Shown here in pieces: positions 49,077-58,594 of a DNA stretch of 64,000 nucleotides. Within the stretch, counting starts at the first letter, position 1. Each line of letters begins with the position of its first letter. A model generated the notes under the pieces. The model worked only from the letters and a program-made list of their open reading frames with translations, was not told the DNA's origin and did not search any database. Both the position numbers and the translations under genes were made by a program. Source of the DNA: Gammaproteobacteria bacterium (GTDB taxonomy: Bacteria; Pseudomonadota; Gammaproteobacteria; Pseudomonadales; UBA5518); assembly GCA_016705365.1 (NCBI GenBank), contig JADIYI010000009.1:124001-188000 (forward strand), written 5' to 3'.

Positions 49077-51950
49077 ATGAGCGCCAGCACCACCCAGGTA
49101 TCCGTACCCACCCTAGACCTGCTGGAACAGCGCGCCGCGTTCGTGCACCGTCATATCGGCCCCTCCGAGGCACAGATACAGGACATGCTGGCATTGCTGG
49201 GTGTCGGCTCGCTCGATGAACTCACCGCGCAAACCGTACCCCGGGCGATCCTGAGCAGCGGCCCGCTGGCCCTGCCCGAAGCACAACCCGAGCACGTGGT
49301 GCTGGAGCGCCTGGCCCGGATCGCGGCCAAAAACCAGGTGCTGCGCTCGATGATCGGCTGCGGCTATCACGACACCATCACCCCGGCGGTGATCCTGCGC
49401 AATGTGCTGGAGAACCCGGGCTGGTACACGGCCTACACGCCCTACCAGCCGGAGATCTCCCAGGGCCGTCTCGAGGGCCTGCTGAATTTCCAGCAGATGA
49501 TCATCGATCTCAGCGGACTCGAACTGGCCAACGCCTCGTTGCTCGACGAGGGCACCGCGGCGGCCGAGGCAATGGCGCTGTGCAAGCGGGTGGCGCGCAA
49601 GAACAAGAGCAACCTGTTCTTCGTCAGCGAGGATTGCCACCCGCAGACCATCGCGGTGGTGCGCACCCGCGCCGAACCGCTCGGTCTCGATATCATGGTC
49701 GGCAACCCGGACACCGATCTCGAAGGGGCGGACATCTTCGGTGCGCTGTTGCAGTATCCCGCCACCGACGGTCGCGTGCGCGATCTGTCCGGGCTGATCG
49801 AACAGGTGCATGCCAGCAACGCGCTGGCCGTGGTCGCGGCCGACCTGATGAGCCTGCTGCTGCTGAAAAGCCCCGGCGAAATGGGAGCCGATGTCGCGAT
49901 CGGCAACACCCAGCGCTTTGGCGTGCCGATGGGTTTCGGCGGCCCGCACGCCGCGTACTTCGCCACCCGCGACGAACACAAGCGCTCGCTTCCCGGGCGC
50001 ATCATCGGCGTCTCGGTGGATGCGCGTGGCAACCCGGCCTATCGCATGGCGATGCAGACCCGCGAGCAGCATATCCGGCGCGAGAAAGCGACCAGCAACA
50101 TCTGCACCTCGCAGGCGCTGCTGGCGCTGATGGCCGCGTTCTACGCGATCTATCACGGCCCGGTGGCACTGAAGACCATCGCCCGGCGCATCCATCGCCT
50201 CACCCAGGTGCTGGCGCGCGGACTCGCCGCCTGCGGGCATCCGCCGCTGCATGCGCATTTCTTCGACACGCTGTGCATCGATGCCGGCGCCGAACAGGGC
50301 GCGATCATGCAGCGCGCACGCGATGCCGGCTTCAATTTACGCGCGCTCGACGCGACCCGCATCGGCATCAGTCTCGATGAACGCAGCACGCGCGCCGAGG
50401 TACAGGCGGTGTGGCGTATTTTCGCCGGTGACGAGGCGCCCGCTTTCGATCCCATCGACGCGCTGATCGAGGGCTATTCGGTACCTGTCACCTGCGTGCG
50501 CCAGAGCGGCTACCTCACGCATCCGATCTTCAACAGCTACCATTCGGAAACCGAGATGCTGCGCTACCTGCGCAAGCTCGAGCAGCGTGATATCGCGCTG
50601 AACCGCGCGATGATCCCGCTCGGTTCCTGCACCATGAAACTCAACGCCACCAGCGAGATGATCCCCGTCACCTGGGGCGCCTTTGCCAACATGCACCCGT
50701 TCGCGCCACGCGAGCAGAGCGCGGGCTACGCCGAGATGCTGGGCGAGCTGAGCGCCGCGCTGCTCGAATGCACCGGTTACGACGCGCTGTCATTCCAGCC
50801 CAACTCCGGCGCCCAGGGCGAATATGCCGGGCTGCTCGCAATCCGTCATTACCACCGCTCGCGCGACGAGGAAGCGCGCGATATCTGCCTGATCCCGAGT
50901 TCCGCGCACGGCACCAACCCGGCCAGCGCGGCGATGGCCGGCATGCGCGTGGTGATCGTCGATTGCGACGATCACGGCAATGTCGATATCGAGGATCTGC
51001 GCCACAAGGCCGAGCGTCATCGCGAGGAACTCGCCGCGCTGATGATCACCTACCCGTCCACGCACGGCGTGTTCGAGCAGAACATCGTGGAGATCTGCGC
51101 GCTGATTCACGACTGCGGTGCACAGGTCTATCTCGATGGCGCGAACATGAATGCGCTGGTCGGCGTGGCCCGCCCGGGAAAATTCGGCGCCGACGTCTCG
51201 CACCTGAACCTGCACAAGACATTCTGTATTCCGCACGGCGGCGGTGGCCCCGGCGTGGGCCCGATCGGGGTCGGCGCGCATCTCGCGCCGTTCCTGCCCG
51301 GCAACGACGGCACGACGGTCTCCTCGGCACCGTTCGGCAGCGCCAGCATCCTGCCGATACCGTGGGTATACGTGACGCTGATGGGCGCGGCAGGGCTGCG
51401 CAAGGCGACCCAGGTCGCGATACTCAGCGCAAACTATATCGCCACGCGCCTCGCCGCCTGCTACGAGATTCTCTATACCGGCGCCAACAACCGCGTCGCC
51501 CACGAATGCATCATCGATCTGCGCCCGCTCAAGGAGCGCAGCGGCATCACCGAGGAAGACATCGCCAAGCGCCTGGTCGATTACGGTTTCCACGCACCGA
51601 CCATGTCATTCCCGGTGCCGGGCACGCTGATGGTGGAACCGACCGAAAGCGAACCGCTGCGCGAACTCGACCGCTTCTGCGATGCGATGATCAGCATCTA
51701 CCAGGAAGTGCACGCGGTCGAGACGGGTCACGCCGACACCGCGGACAACGTGCTGAAAAACGCCCCGCACACGCTGCGCGACATCTCCGATACCGAGTGG
51801 TCGCACCCGTACACGCGGCTCGAAGCCGCATACCCGGTCGCCGGCCTGCACGACGACAAGTACTGGGCGCCGGTCAACCGCATCGACAACGTCTACGGCG
51901 ATCGCCACCTGGTCTGCTCGTGCCCGCCGGTGGAGAGTTACCGGAACTGA
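49077..51950 (+). CDS. gcvP: glycine dehydrogenase (decarboxylating), P protein
   Basis: 957 residues, a single-chain P protein. FVHRHIGPSEAQIQDMLALL is the N-terminal signature; the PLP lysine is in HLNLHKTFCIPHGGGGPG at about residue 711. It decarboxylates glycine and loads the aminomethyl group on the H protein. No gcvT or gcvH is adjacent, so the other subunits must be elsewhere. Confidence 0.96.
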   Translation: MSASTTQVSVPTLDLLEQRAAFVHRHIGPSEAQIQDMLALLGVGSLDELTAQTVPRAILSSGPLALPEAQPEHVVLERLARIAAKNQVLRSMIGCGYHDTITPAVILRNVLENPGWYTAYTPYQPEISQGRLEGLLNFQQMIIDLSGLELANASLLDEGTAAAEAMALCKRVARKNKSNLFFVSEDCHPQTIAVVRTRAEPLGLDIMVGNPDTDLEGADIFGALLQYPATDGRVRDLSGLIEQVHASNALAVVAADLMSLLLLKSPGEMGADVAIGNTQRFGVPMGFGGPHAAYFATRDEHKRSLPGRIIGVSVDARGNPAYRMAMQTREQHIRREKATSNICTSQALLALMAAFYAIYHGPVALKTIARRIHRLTQVLARGLAACGHPPLHAHFFDTLCIDAGAEQGAIMQRARDAGFNLRALDATRIGISLDERSTRAEVQAVWRIFAGDEAPAFDPIDALIEGYSVPVTCVRQSGYLTHPIFNSYHSETEMLRYLRKLEQRDIALNRAMIPLGSCTMKLNATSEMIPVTWGAFANMHPFAPREQSAGYAEMLGELSAALLECTGYDALSFQPNSGAQGEYAGLLAIRHYHRSRDEEARDICLIPSSAHGTNPASAAMAGMRVVIVDCDDHGNVDIEDLRHKAERHREELAALMITYPSTHGVFEQNIVEICALIHDCGAQVYLDGANMNALVGVARPGKFGADVSHLNLHKTFCIPHGGGGPGVGPIGVGAHLAPFLPGNDGTTVSSAPFGSASILPIPWVYVTLMGAAGLRKATQVAILSANYIATRLAACYEILYTGANNRVAHECIIDLRPLKERSGITEEDIAKRLVDYGFHAPTMSFPVPGTLMVEPTESEPLRELDRFCDAMISIYQEVHAVETGHADTADNVLKNAPHTLRDISDTEWSHPYTRLEAAYPVAGLHDDKYWAPVNRIDNVYGDRHLVCSCPPVESYRN

Positions 51951-52051
51951 GGGCGACGAGCCGGGGCAACCGGCGCCTGCTGCCAAAAATCGATCGCCCC
52001 CGTTGATTATAATGTTCAACTCACATCCACACCTCGACCAAGGACTGCATC

Positions 52052-53323
52052 ATGAAGCTCGAGACGCTCGCCGTGCACGGCGGCTACAGCCCGGACCCAA
52101 CCACCAAGGCGGTCGCGGTGCCGATTTACCAGACCACCTCCTACGCATTCGACGACACGCAGCATGCCGCCGACCTGTTCGATCTCAAGGTGCCGGGCAA
52201 CATCTACACCCGCATGATGAACCCGACCCAGGACGTGCTGGAAAAGCGCGTGGCGGCGATGGAAGGCGGTATCGGCGCACTCGCGATGGCCTCCGGCATG
52301 GCGGCGATCACCGCCGCGATCCAGACCATCACCGAAGCCGGTGACAACATCGTGACCTCCAGCACGCTGTACGGCGGCACCTACAACCTGTTTGCCCACA
52401 CCCTGCCGCAATACGGCATCGAAGTCCGCTTTGCCGATTACCGTGACCCGGATGCGTTCGAGAAGCTGATCGACGCCAGGACCAAAGCGGTCTTTTGCGA
52501 GTCAGTGGGCAATCCGCTGGGCAACATCACCGACTTCGAGAAACTGGCCGCCATCGCACACAAGCACGGGGTGCCGGTAATCGTCGACAACACCGTGCCT
52601 TCACCCTATCTTTGCCGCCCGTTCGAGCACGGCGCCGACATCGTGGTGCATGCGCTGACCAAATACCTTGGTGGGCACGGCAACTCCCTTGGCGGCATCA
52701 TCGTCGACTCGGGCAAATTCCCGTGGGCCGAACACAAGGAGCGCTTCCCGCGCCTGAATGAACCGGACGTGTCGTACCACGGTGTGGTGTACACGGAAGC
52801 GCTGGGGCCGGCTGCCTACATCGGCCGTGCGCGGGTGGTGCCGCTGCGCAACATGGGCGCGGCCATTTCACCGTTCAACGCCTTCCTGATCCTGCAAGGC
52901 ATCGAAACCCTGGCGCTGCGCATGGACCGCATTTGCATCAATGCATTGAAAGTTGCCAAGCACCTGCAGAACCACCCCAAGGTCAATTGGGTGAATTTCG
53001 CCGCCCTGGAGGATCACAAGGACTATCCGCTGGCGCAAAAGTACATGGGGGGACGCGCCTCGGGAATACTGAGCTTCGGCGTCAAGGGCGGATTGGCCGC
53101 CGGCACACGCTTCCAGGATGCGCTGCAATTGATCACGCGGCTGGTCAACATCGGTGATGCGAAGTCCCTCGCCTGTCACCCGGCGTCGACTACCCACCGT
53201 CAACTCAATGCCGAGGAGATGCTGAAGGCCGGCGTGTCGGAAGACATGATCCGCCTGTCAATCGGCATCGAACACATCGACGACCTGATCGCCGATCTCG
53301 ACCAGGCACTTGCGACCGCCTGA
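52052..53323 (+). CDS. metY: O-acetylhomoserine sulfhydrylase (Cys/Met metabolism PLP enzyme)
   Basis: 423 residues. Starts MKLETLAVHGGYSPDPTTKA; YTRMMNPTQDVLEKR and SGMAAITAAIQTI are typical of MetY; the PLP lysine is near 204 in HALTKYLGGHG. It makes homocysteine from O-acetylhomoserine and sulfide. A TATAAT at 52008-52013 may be the -10 box. A terminator follows. Confidence 0.93.
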   Translation: MKLETLAVHGGYSPDPTTKAVAVPIYQTTSYAFDDTQHAADLFDLKVPGNIYTRMMNPTQDVLEKRVAAMEGGIGALAMASGMAAITAAIQTITEAGDNIVTSSTLYGGTYNLFAHTLPQYGIEVRFADYRDPDAFEKLIDARTKAVFCESVGNPLGNITDFEKLAAIAHKHGVPVIVDNTVPSPYLCRPFEHGADIVVHALTKYLGGHGNSLGGIIVDSGKFPWAEHKERFPRLNEPDVSYHGVVYTEALGPAAYIGRARVVPLRNMGAAISPFNAFLILQGIETLALRMDRICINALKVAKHLQNHPKVNWVNFAALEDHKDYPLAQKYMGGRASGILSFGVKGGLAAGTRFQDALQLITRLVNIGDAKSLACHPASTTHRQLNAEEMLKAGVSEDMIRLSIGIEHIDDLIADLDQALATA

Positions 53324-53336
53324 GCGCATGGCTGGA

Positions 53337-53364
53337 CGGACCGGGGCAATCCCGGTCCGGTTTT
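53337..53364 (+). terminator. rho-independent terminator of metY
   Basis: CGGACCGGG (53337-53345), loop GCAAT, CCCGGTCCG (53351-53359), then GTTTT, 13 bp after the metY stop. Confidence 0.85.
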
Positions 53365-53392
53365 CCCGGTCGGCCATCACTGCGCGTTGCGA

Positions 53393-53480
53393 CGAAGGCA
53401 GGATCGTTGATGTTTGGCCGGCCTTTGCGGAGCCACCGGCGACGGCAGCTGAGGGACAAGGCAGCGCGTTGCTCTTTCGC
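53393..53480. repeat. dispersed repeat (second copy 58310-58400)
   Basis: GGCAGGATCGTTGATGTTTG, then GGCCTTTGCGGAG and GACAAGGC blocks recur at 58310 in the same order with about 80 percent identity by eye. Probably the end of a decayed insertion sequence. The remaining bases between 53480 and 53831 hold no gene I can support. Confidence 0.6.
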
Positions 53481-53831
53481 GTTGCCTTGTCCGCCAGCCC
53501 TGGCGCCAAGGCCGCAGACCAGTTCACCTTCGTCGAAAAAATTTCCCGTCGCGTGTTTCTCGCCAAACTCGATATCAATTCGCGCTACCCATTTGGTAAA
53601 GCCTCACCACGTGATGCTTTGCGCGCTTAGCTCAAAAAATATTTGTCGCGTGTCCTGCCGCAAGCAACTATATCAAGGAGCTGTATCACGCTGTGCAATG
53701 AGGACGAAAGCGTTGGCATTTCCTGTCCTGCGCTGAAGCCCGGGTAACACGGACCAGCCGAATGAACGGACCCGGCTGACGGTTGTGGCACAATGCCCAC
53801 GCTCCCGGTACCAATTTGCGGAGGCAGAATA

Positions 53832-55073
53832 ATGAAAGCTGACAGCAGACCAGGGCGTCTTTCACGGCGCCACTTCATGCTCGCAGCGGGTGCCGTGGCC
53901 GCCGCCGCATCACCCCTGGCCGCCCTGGCGAGGCAGGACACCGACGAGGGCATCACCTTCGCGGCCGGTCCGCGTCCTCTGGTCAAATACCCGGGCAAGC
54001 GCGAGCTGATCCTGGTACACAGCCGGCCGCCGCATCTCGAGACGCCATTCGCAACGTTCAATGAGAGCGTGATAACACCCAATGACGCTTTTTTTGTGCG
54101 CTATCACCTGGCAGATTTTCCCGTGTCTATCGACCCCGGGACCTATCGCCTCACGGTCAAGGGCAGGGTGCGAACACCACTCGAGCTGTCATTGGCGGAT
54201 CTCAAGGCCAGCAGCGATCCCGTCGAGGTAGTTGCGGTAAATCAGTGTTCGGGCAACAGCAGGGGCTATTCGCAGCCGCGTGTGTTTGGCGCGCAGTTGG
54301 GCAACGGCGCGATGGGTAATGCACGCTGGACCGGGGTGCCGCTGAAATTGGTACTGGACAAGGCAGGTGTGCTGCCCGGCGCGAAACAGGTCACTTTCAA
54401 CGGTCTGGACAAGCCGGTGCTGGCCAGCACCCCGGATTTTCGCAAGGCGCTGGACATCGAGCATGCACTGCATCCTGAACCGATACTTGCCTGGGCCATG
54501 AACGGCGAAGACCTGCCGTTCCTGAACGGTTACCCTCTCAAATTGATTGTGCCGGGGTATTTCGGCACCTATTGGGTGAAGCATCTATCGGAAATCGAGA
54601 TCATCGATCACGACTTCAGCGGTCATGATGCGTATTTCATGAGCAGTGGCTACCGCCTGCCGGATAATGACTGCGCCTGTGTGGCGCCCGGCACCACTCC
54701 GGATAAAACCCGGCCGATTTCCACCCTGCCCGTGCGCAGCTTCATCACCAGCGTCATGGCCGGAGAAGTGCTTCCCGCCGGGCGTACGGTGGAACTCAAA
54801 GGCATCGCCTTCGACGGTGGCGCGGGGATCAGGGCCGTGGATGTGTCCATCGATGGCGGGCGCAGCTGGCGCGCGGCTGCGCTGGGAGAAAACCTGGGAC
54901 GTTTTTCTTTCCGCGAGTGGCGCCTGCCCGTCAGCTTTGCCAGCAAGGGAACCGCGGTATTGCAGGTACGTGCCACGAATAATCGAGGCGTGATGCAGCC
55001 GGCTGAGGCGAGCTGGAATCCAGGTGGCTATCAGCGTCATGTCATCGAATCCACGCCCGTTGTCATTACCTGA
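53832..55073 (+). CDS. exported molybdopterin oxidoreductase, sulfite oxidase/SoxC type
   Basis: 413 residues. Tat signal SRRHFMLAAGAVAAAAS. The molybdenum-ligand Cys139 is in AVNQCSGNSRG; the GNGAMGNARWTGVPLKLVLD and GYFGTYWVKHLSEIEIID segments belong to the oxidoreductase molybdopterin domain, and the C-terminus (VDVSIDGGRSWRAAAL) to the Mo-co dimerisation domain. A periplasmic sulfite dehydrogenase is likely. The cytochrome gene follows after 10 bp and probably receives its electrons. Confidence 0.88.
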   Translation: MKADSRPGRLSRRHFMLAAGAVAAAASPLAALARQDTDEGITFAAGPRPLVKYPGKRELILVHSRPPHLETPFATFNESVITPNDAFFVRYHLADFPVSIDPGTYRLTVKGRVRTPLELSLADLKASSDPVEVVAVNQCSGNSRGYSQPRVFGAQLGNGAMGNARWTGVPLKLVLDKAGVLPGAKQVTFNGLDKPVLASTPDFRKALDIEHALHPEPILAWAMNGEDLPFLNGYPLKLIVPGYFGTYWVKHLSEIEIIDHDFSGHDAYFMSSGYRLPDNDCACVAPGTTPDKTRPISTLPVRSFITSVMAGEVLPAGRTVELKGIAFDGGAGIRAVDVSIDGGRSWRAAALGENLGRFSFREWRLPVSFASKGTAVLQVRATNNRGVMQPAEASWNPGGYQRHVIESTPVVIT

Positions 55074-55083
55074 GGTTACCCCC

Positions 55084-55722
55084 ATGAAACGAGCGCTGAC
55101 CAGCGTGTTGATGCTTGCGGCCAGCCTGGTGACGGCAGTCGCCACGGCACGCGAAATCACCCTGCCTGCCGACACCTCCACGCTACGCGTATCCGAGCTC
55201 CCGGGATATGCCATCGCCCGGCACAAATGCGGCATTTGTCATTCTGCCGATTACATCAGCTATCAGGCGCCCGCTATGAACCAGGCGCAGTGGACCGCCG
55301 AAATGCTCAAGATGCAGCATTCTTACGGTGCCCCGATCGATGAAGATGAAACCAGGCTGATCGGAGCCTATCTCGCAGTCAGCTACGGCAGCGCTGACAA
55401 GGATGATGCCAGCGTCGTGGCGCTGTCGGCATTGGCACAGAAAGCGGAGCCGGCACCGGGCGAGGCCGGGGAAATCGATGTGCAGGCGTTGCTGGTGTCC
55501 AATACCTGTCTGGCTTGCCACGCGATCGAGAACAAGGTCGTAGGCCCATCCTTTCGGGAAGTGGCTGCCCGTTACCGGAGCGAAGCCCATGCATCTTCCC
55601 GGCTGGCCGAGTCGATACGAGCGGGCGGGACGGGAAAGTGGGGGCCGGCTGCAATGCCGCCGATGAGTGCTTTGAGCGCTGCGCAGGCCCAGGCACTGGC
55701 GCAGTTCGTGCTGGCGCAATAG
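55084..55722 (+). CDS. periplasmic diheme cytochrome c
   Basis: 212 residues with signal MKRALTSVLMLAASLVTAVA. Two heme motifs: CGICH (49-53) and CLACH (142-146), the second in a classic class I domain ending AAMPPMSALSAAQAQALAQF. It pairs with the molybdoenzyme gene upstream as its electron acceptor, like SorAB or SoxCD. Confidence 0.9.
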   Translation: MKRALTSVLMLAASLVTAVATAREITLPADTSTLRVSELPGYAIARHKCGICHSADYISYQAPAMNQAQWTAEMLKMQHSYGAPIDEDETRLIGAYLAVSYGSADKDDASVVALSALAQKAEPAPGEAGEIDVQALLVSNTCLACHAIENKVVGPSFREVAARYRSEAHASSRLAESIRAGGTGKWGPAAMPPMSALSAAQAQALAQFVLAQ

Positions 55723-55744
55723 GCTATGGATGCCACGCCGGTGT

Positions 55745-55840
55745 GCGCCGGGTTTCAGGGCGGTATCAATCCACCTGACAGCCAATTTTCAGGGGAAACC
55801 GAGTGATAATGGGCCGGGCTTCTCGTTAACAAGTCTTTCA
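55745..55840. repeat. dispersed repeat, copy 2 (first at 17733)
   Basis: CGGGTTTCAGGGC, CCAATTTTCAGGGGAAACC and GTGATAATGGGCC, as in 17733-17830. It lies between the cytochrome and luciferase-like genes; no gene in this gap. Confidence 0.55.
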
Positions 55841-55958
55841 TGCTGCTTGTGCTTGTTTGAAATCCACGGCGACGATTGCTGACGGTTCGACAAAATACGG
55901 CGATCCGGCGGCAGGCGCGCTGACAGAACGCAACCCGGTAAAGAGAGTGTAAAGATCC

Positions 55959-56939
55959 ATGTATGTTCTTCGATTCGATATGCGCGCACCGGCCACCTCT
56001 GCGGCATCAATTGCCGAACTCTACAGGGCAGCTGTCGATATGGTTGCCTGGGGCGAGGCCAACGGCTGTGTTTCGGCCATGGTGTCGGAGCACCATTCCT
56101 CCAGTGACAATTACCTGCCTTCGCCGCTGGTGCTTGCTGCCGGTTTTGCCACGCGCACCCGCACGCTGCCCATTGCCATCGGAGCAATCCTGCTCAATAT
56201 GTATGATCCGGTAAAACTCGCGGAAGACATGGCAGTGCTCGATATACTTTCAGAGGGCCGGGTCAGCTACATCATCGGTCTGGGATATCGGGCCGAGGAG
56301 TACGCCATGTTCGGCGTGTCGATGGCGAATCGCACCGCCGTTATCGAGGAAAAAATCCAGGCCTTGCTGCAGGCATTGAGTGGCCAGCAATTCGTGTATC
56401 AGGGCCGCAATGTCCAGGTGACGCCAACACCGCGAGCGGCTCGAGGCATTGCAATCGCCTATGGCGGGCACAGCAAGGCCGCGGCGCGGCGCGCGGGCAG
56501 ATTCGGGCTGGATTTCTATGCCAATGGAGGCAGCCCGGAACTGGTGGATATCTACACGCAAGCTGCCCTATCCGCAGGCAAGGCCGTTGGCAATGCCATC
56601 GTGCCGGCTCCTGATTCAGCACAGTGCGTATTCGTGGCGCAGAACCTGGACCGCGCCTGGAATGAAATAGGACCATACATGCTGCACGACATAAAAATGT
56701 ATCGGCAATGGGAAGGCGAGGACAGCACTGCCGTGACCAGCTACGCCACGAACATCGATGAAATCAGGGAAGAAAGCGGCCCCTATCGTATCGTGACCCC
56801 CGATCAGGCGCTGGAGATGATCACTACCACAGGCCCGTTGATGATGAGCCCGCTCGTGGGCGGCTGCCCTCCGCAACATGGGTGGGCGAGCCTGCATTTG
56901 CTGGCGGAAAAGGTCTTGCCGCGCCTGGCGGCTCGCTGA
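55959..56939 (+). CDS. luciferase-like monooxygenase (LLM)
   Basis: 326 residues starting MYVLRFDMRAPATSAASIAE. The TIM-barrel LLM pattern is seen in VSEHHSSSDNYLPSPLVLAA, TLPIAIGAILLNMYDPVKLA and EGRVSYIIGLGYRAEEYAMF. It would use FMN or F420 on an unknown organic substrate. RBS AAGAGAG. A second LLM gene lies at 59841. Confidence 0.85.
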   Translation: MYVLRFDMRAPATSAASIAELYRAAVDMVAWGEANGCVSAMVSEHHSSSDNYLPSPLVLAAGFATRTRTLPIAIGAILLNMYDPVKLAEDMAVLDILSEGRVSYIIGLGYRAEEYAMFGVSMANRTAVIEEKIQALLQALSGQQFVYQGRNVQVTPTPRAARGIAIAYGGHSKAAARRAGRFGLDFYANGGSPELVDIYTQAALSAGKAVGNAIVPAPDSAQCVFVAQNLDRAWNEIGPYMLHDIKMYRQWEGEDSTAVTSYATNIDEIREESGPYRIVTPDQALEMITTTGPLMMSPLVGGCPPQHGWASLHLLAEKVLPRLAAR

Positions 56940-57032
56940 ATGCCATACGGTTATGTAATGCGTCGATGGATGGAATGAATGCCGTCTATAATCCGGGTCC
57001 ACGTTTTCTGGGTTGCGGCGGAGATTGAATCG

Positions 57033-58265
57033 ATGACACACCCCCGTTCACGCAGCATTGCTGCCCTGACCACGCTGACGCTGCTTTCGCCGGTGGCGCT
57101 CGCCGGCGGACCCGCGCTGAGCGGCATGAGCGCACAGGCGGATTCGGCCGAGACCGCGATCAGCAACCCGGCCGGGATGGCCCGGCTCGACGAAGCCACG
57201 TTCACGGTGCGCACGGTAGTCGGCGAGGGGCTGGGCGAATTCAAGGTGGACGAAAACCGCACCACGATGGACGGCGGCGACCCCGATTCGAATTTCGCGC
57301 CGGTGATCCTTCCCATGCTGTTCTATGTACGGCCCCTCGGCGAGCGCTGGCGCGCCGGCATCTCGCTGACGATTCCCACTGGATTCGGCGCCGATTACGG
57401 CAGCGACTGGGCCGGACGTTACTACAGCGATTACTACACCCTGGTCTACGTGGCACTGACACCGGCACTGTCGTACCGGGTCAACGACAAACTCTCGCTC
57501 GGCGTTGCCACGAACATCAACTACACGCTCTCCGAAACCGAGGTTCCGTTCAACAACCCTGGAGCGGACGTAGCGGATGGACGATTGAAAGCCGAACTCG
57601 ACGGCATCGGCAGCAGTTTTTCCCTTTCGATGCTGTGGGAAGCCACCGAGCACACGCGCTACGGACTGGTTTATACCAGCGAGGCGCAGGCCGATCTCGA
57701 GGGTGATCTGAAATTCAGGAATCTCGGCCCGGTGCTCGAATCGGTACTGCAGCAGCAGGGACTGCTCGACTCGGACATCAAGGTCGAGAACACCCTGCCG
57801 CAACGCATCAGCGGCGGCATGTATCACGAATTCGAATCCGGCGCCTCGTTCTCGATCGATGCGATGTGGATGGAGTTCAGCGAGTTCGGTACTTCCTCGG
57901 TGTCCCTGAACGGCAGTTCGCTCGAAATCGATGAAAATGGAGCGTTCGACGATTTCTGGGGCATGTCGGTCGGCTGGGGTTTCCCCGCTTGCGGCAGATT
58001 GCGCTGGTCGGTCGGTGCCTTCTACACCTCGGCTCCGGTCGACGACGACGAGCGCAGTCTCTCGCTGGCGCTCGACCGCATGTGGGGCGTGGGTGCGGGC
58101 GTCCACGTCACGCGGCAAGGCGGACGTTCGATCGACCTCAACGCCAATATCGTCGACTACGGCGAGGCGCCGGTGGATACCGGCGACAGCCCCTATCGAG
58201 GCCGCGTCGTTGGCAAGACCGACAATCCGTACGCCCTGATGTTCGACGCCTCGTTTCACTTCTGA
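57033..58265 (+). CDS. OmpP1/FadL/TodX outer-membrane transporter
   Basis: 410 residues with signal MTHPRSRSIAALTTLTLLSP, VALAGG. The mature N-terminus SAETAISNPAGMARL has the NPAG signature of FadL proteins, followed by a beta-barrel ending in FDASFHF (aromatic last residue). It admits hydrophobic substrates such as fatty acids or aromatics across the outer membrane. Confidence 0.88.
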   Translation: MTHPRSRSIAALTTLTLLSPVALAGGPALSGMSAQADSAETAISNPAGMARLDEATFTVRTVVGEGLGEFKVDENRTTMDGGDPDSNFAPVILPMLFYVRPLGERWRAGISLTIPTGFGADYGSDWAGRYYSDYYTLVYVALTPALSYRVNDKLSLGVATNINYTLSETEVPFNNPGADVADGRLKAELDGIGSSFSLSMLWEATEHTRYGLVYTSEAQADLEGDLKFRNLGPVLESVLQQQGLLDSDIKVENTLPQRISGGMYHEFESGASFSIDAMWMEFSEFGTSSVSLNGSSLEIDENGAFDDFWGMSVGWGFPACGRLRWSVGAFYTSAPVDDDERSLSLALDRMWGVGAGVHVTRQGGRSIDLNANIVDYGEAPVDTGDSPYRGRVVGKTDNPYALMFDASFHF

Positions 58266-58309
58266 GCACGGCGTCGTTCACGTCCGACGCAAAATTTTGT
58301 CGTGACCAT

Positions 58310-58400
58310 AAGGCAGGATCGTTGACCTTTGGTCGGTCTTTGCGGAGGCACTGGCGACTGCAGCTGCCGGACAAGGCGGCGCAGTTTCGCCAGCCGCACG
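58310..58400. repeat. dispersed repeat (partner of 53393)
   Basis: GGCAGGATCGTTGACCTTTG onward, as at 53393. The 329 bp between the fadL-type gene and the propeller gene contain this and nothing else I can support. Confidence 0.6.
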
Positions 58401-58594
58401 AGTTCGCGTCGAACCGCATGCCCCAGCACCGCTGCTATTCGTTCCACGAATGCCTCGAAATGTTCCAATCGGTGGTCCATACTCCCTTCGTGACGCAACA
58501 GATCGAGACAGAGGAAGCGTAGCGCTCACTTCTTCTAGCACAGTATAAGTAGGGGCCTGTCGGACCTGGCCGTCCGTAGCGAAGGGAACAGGAG

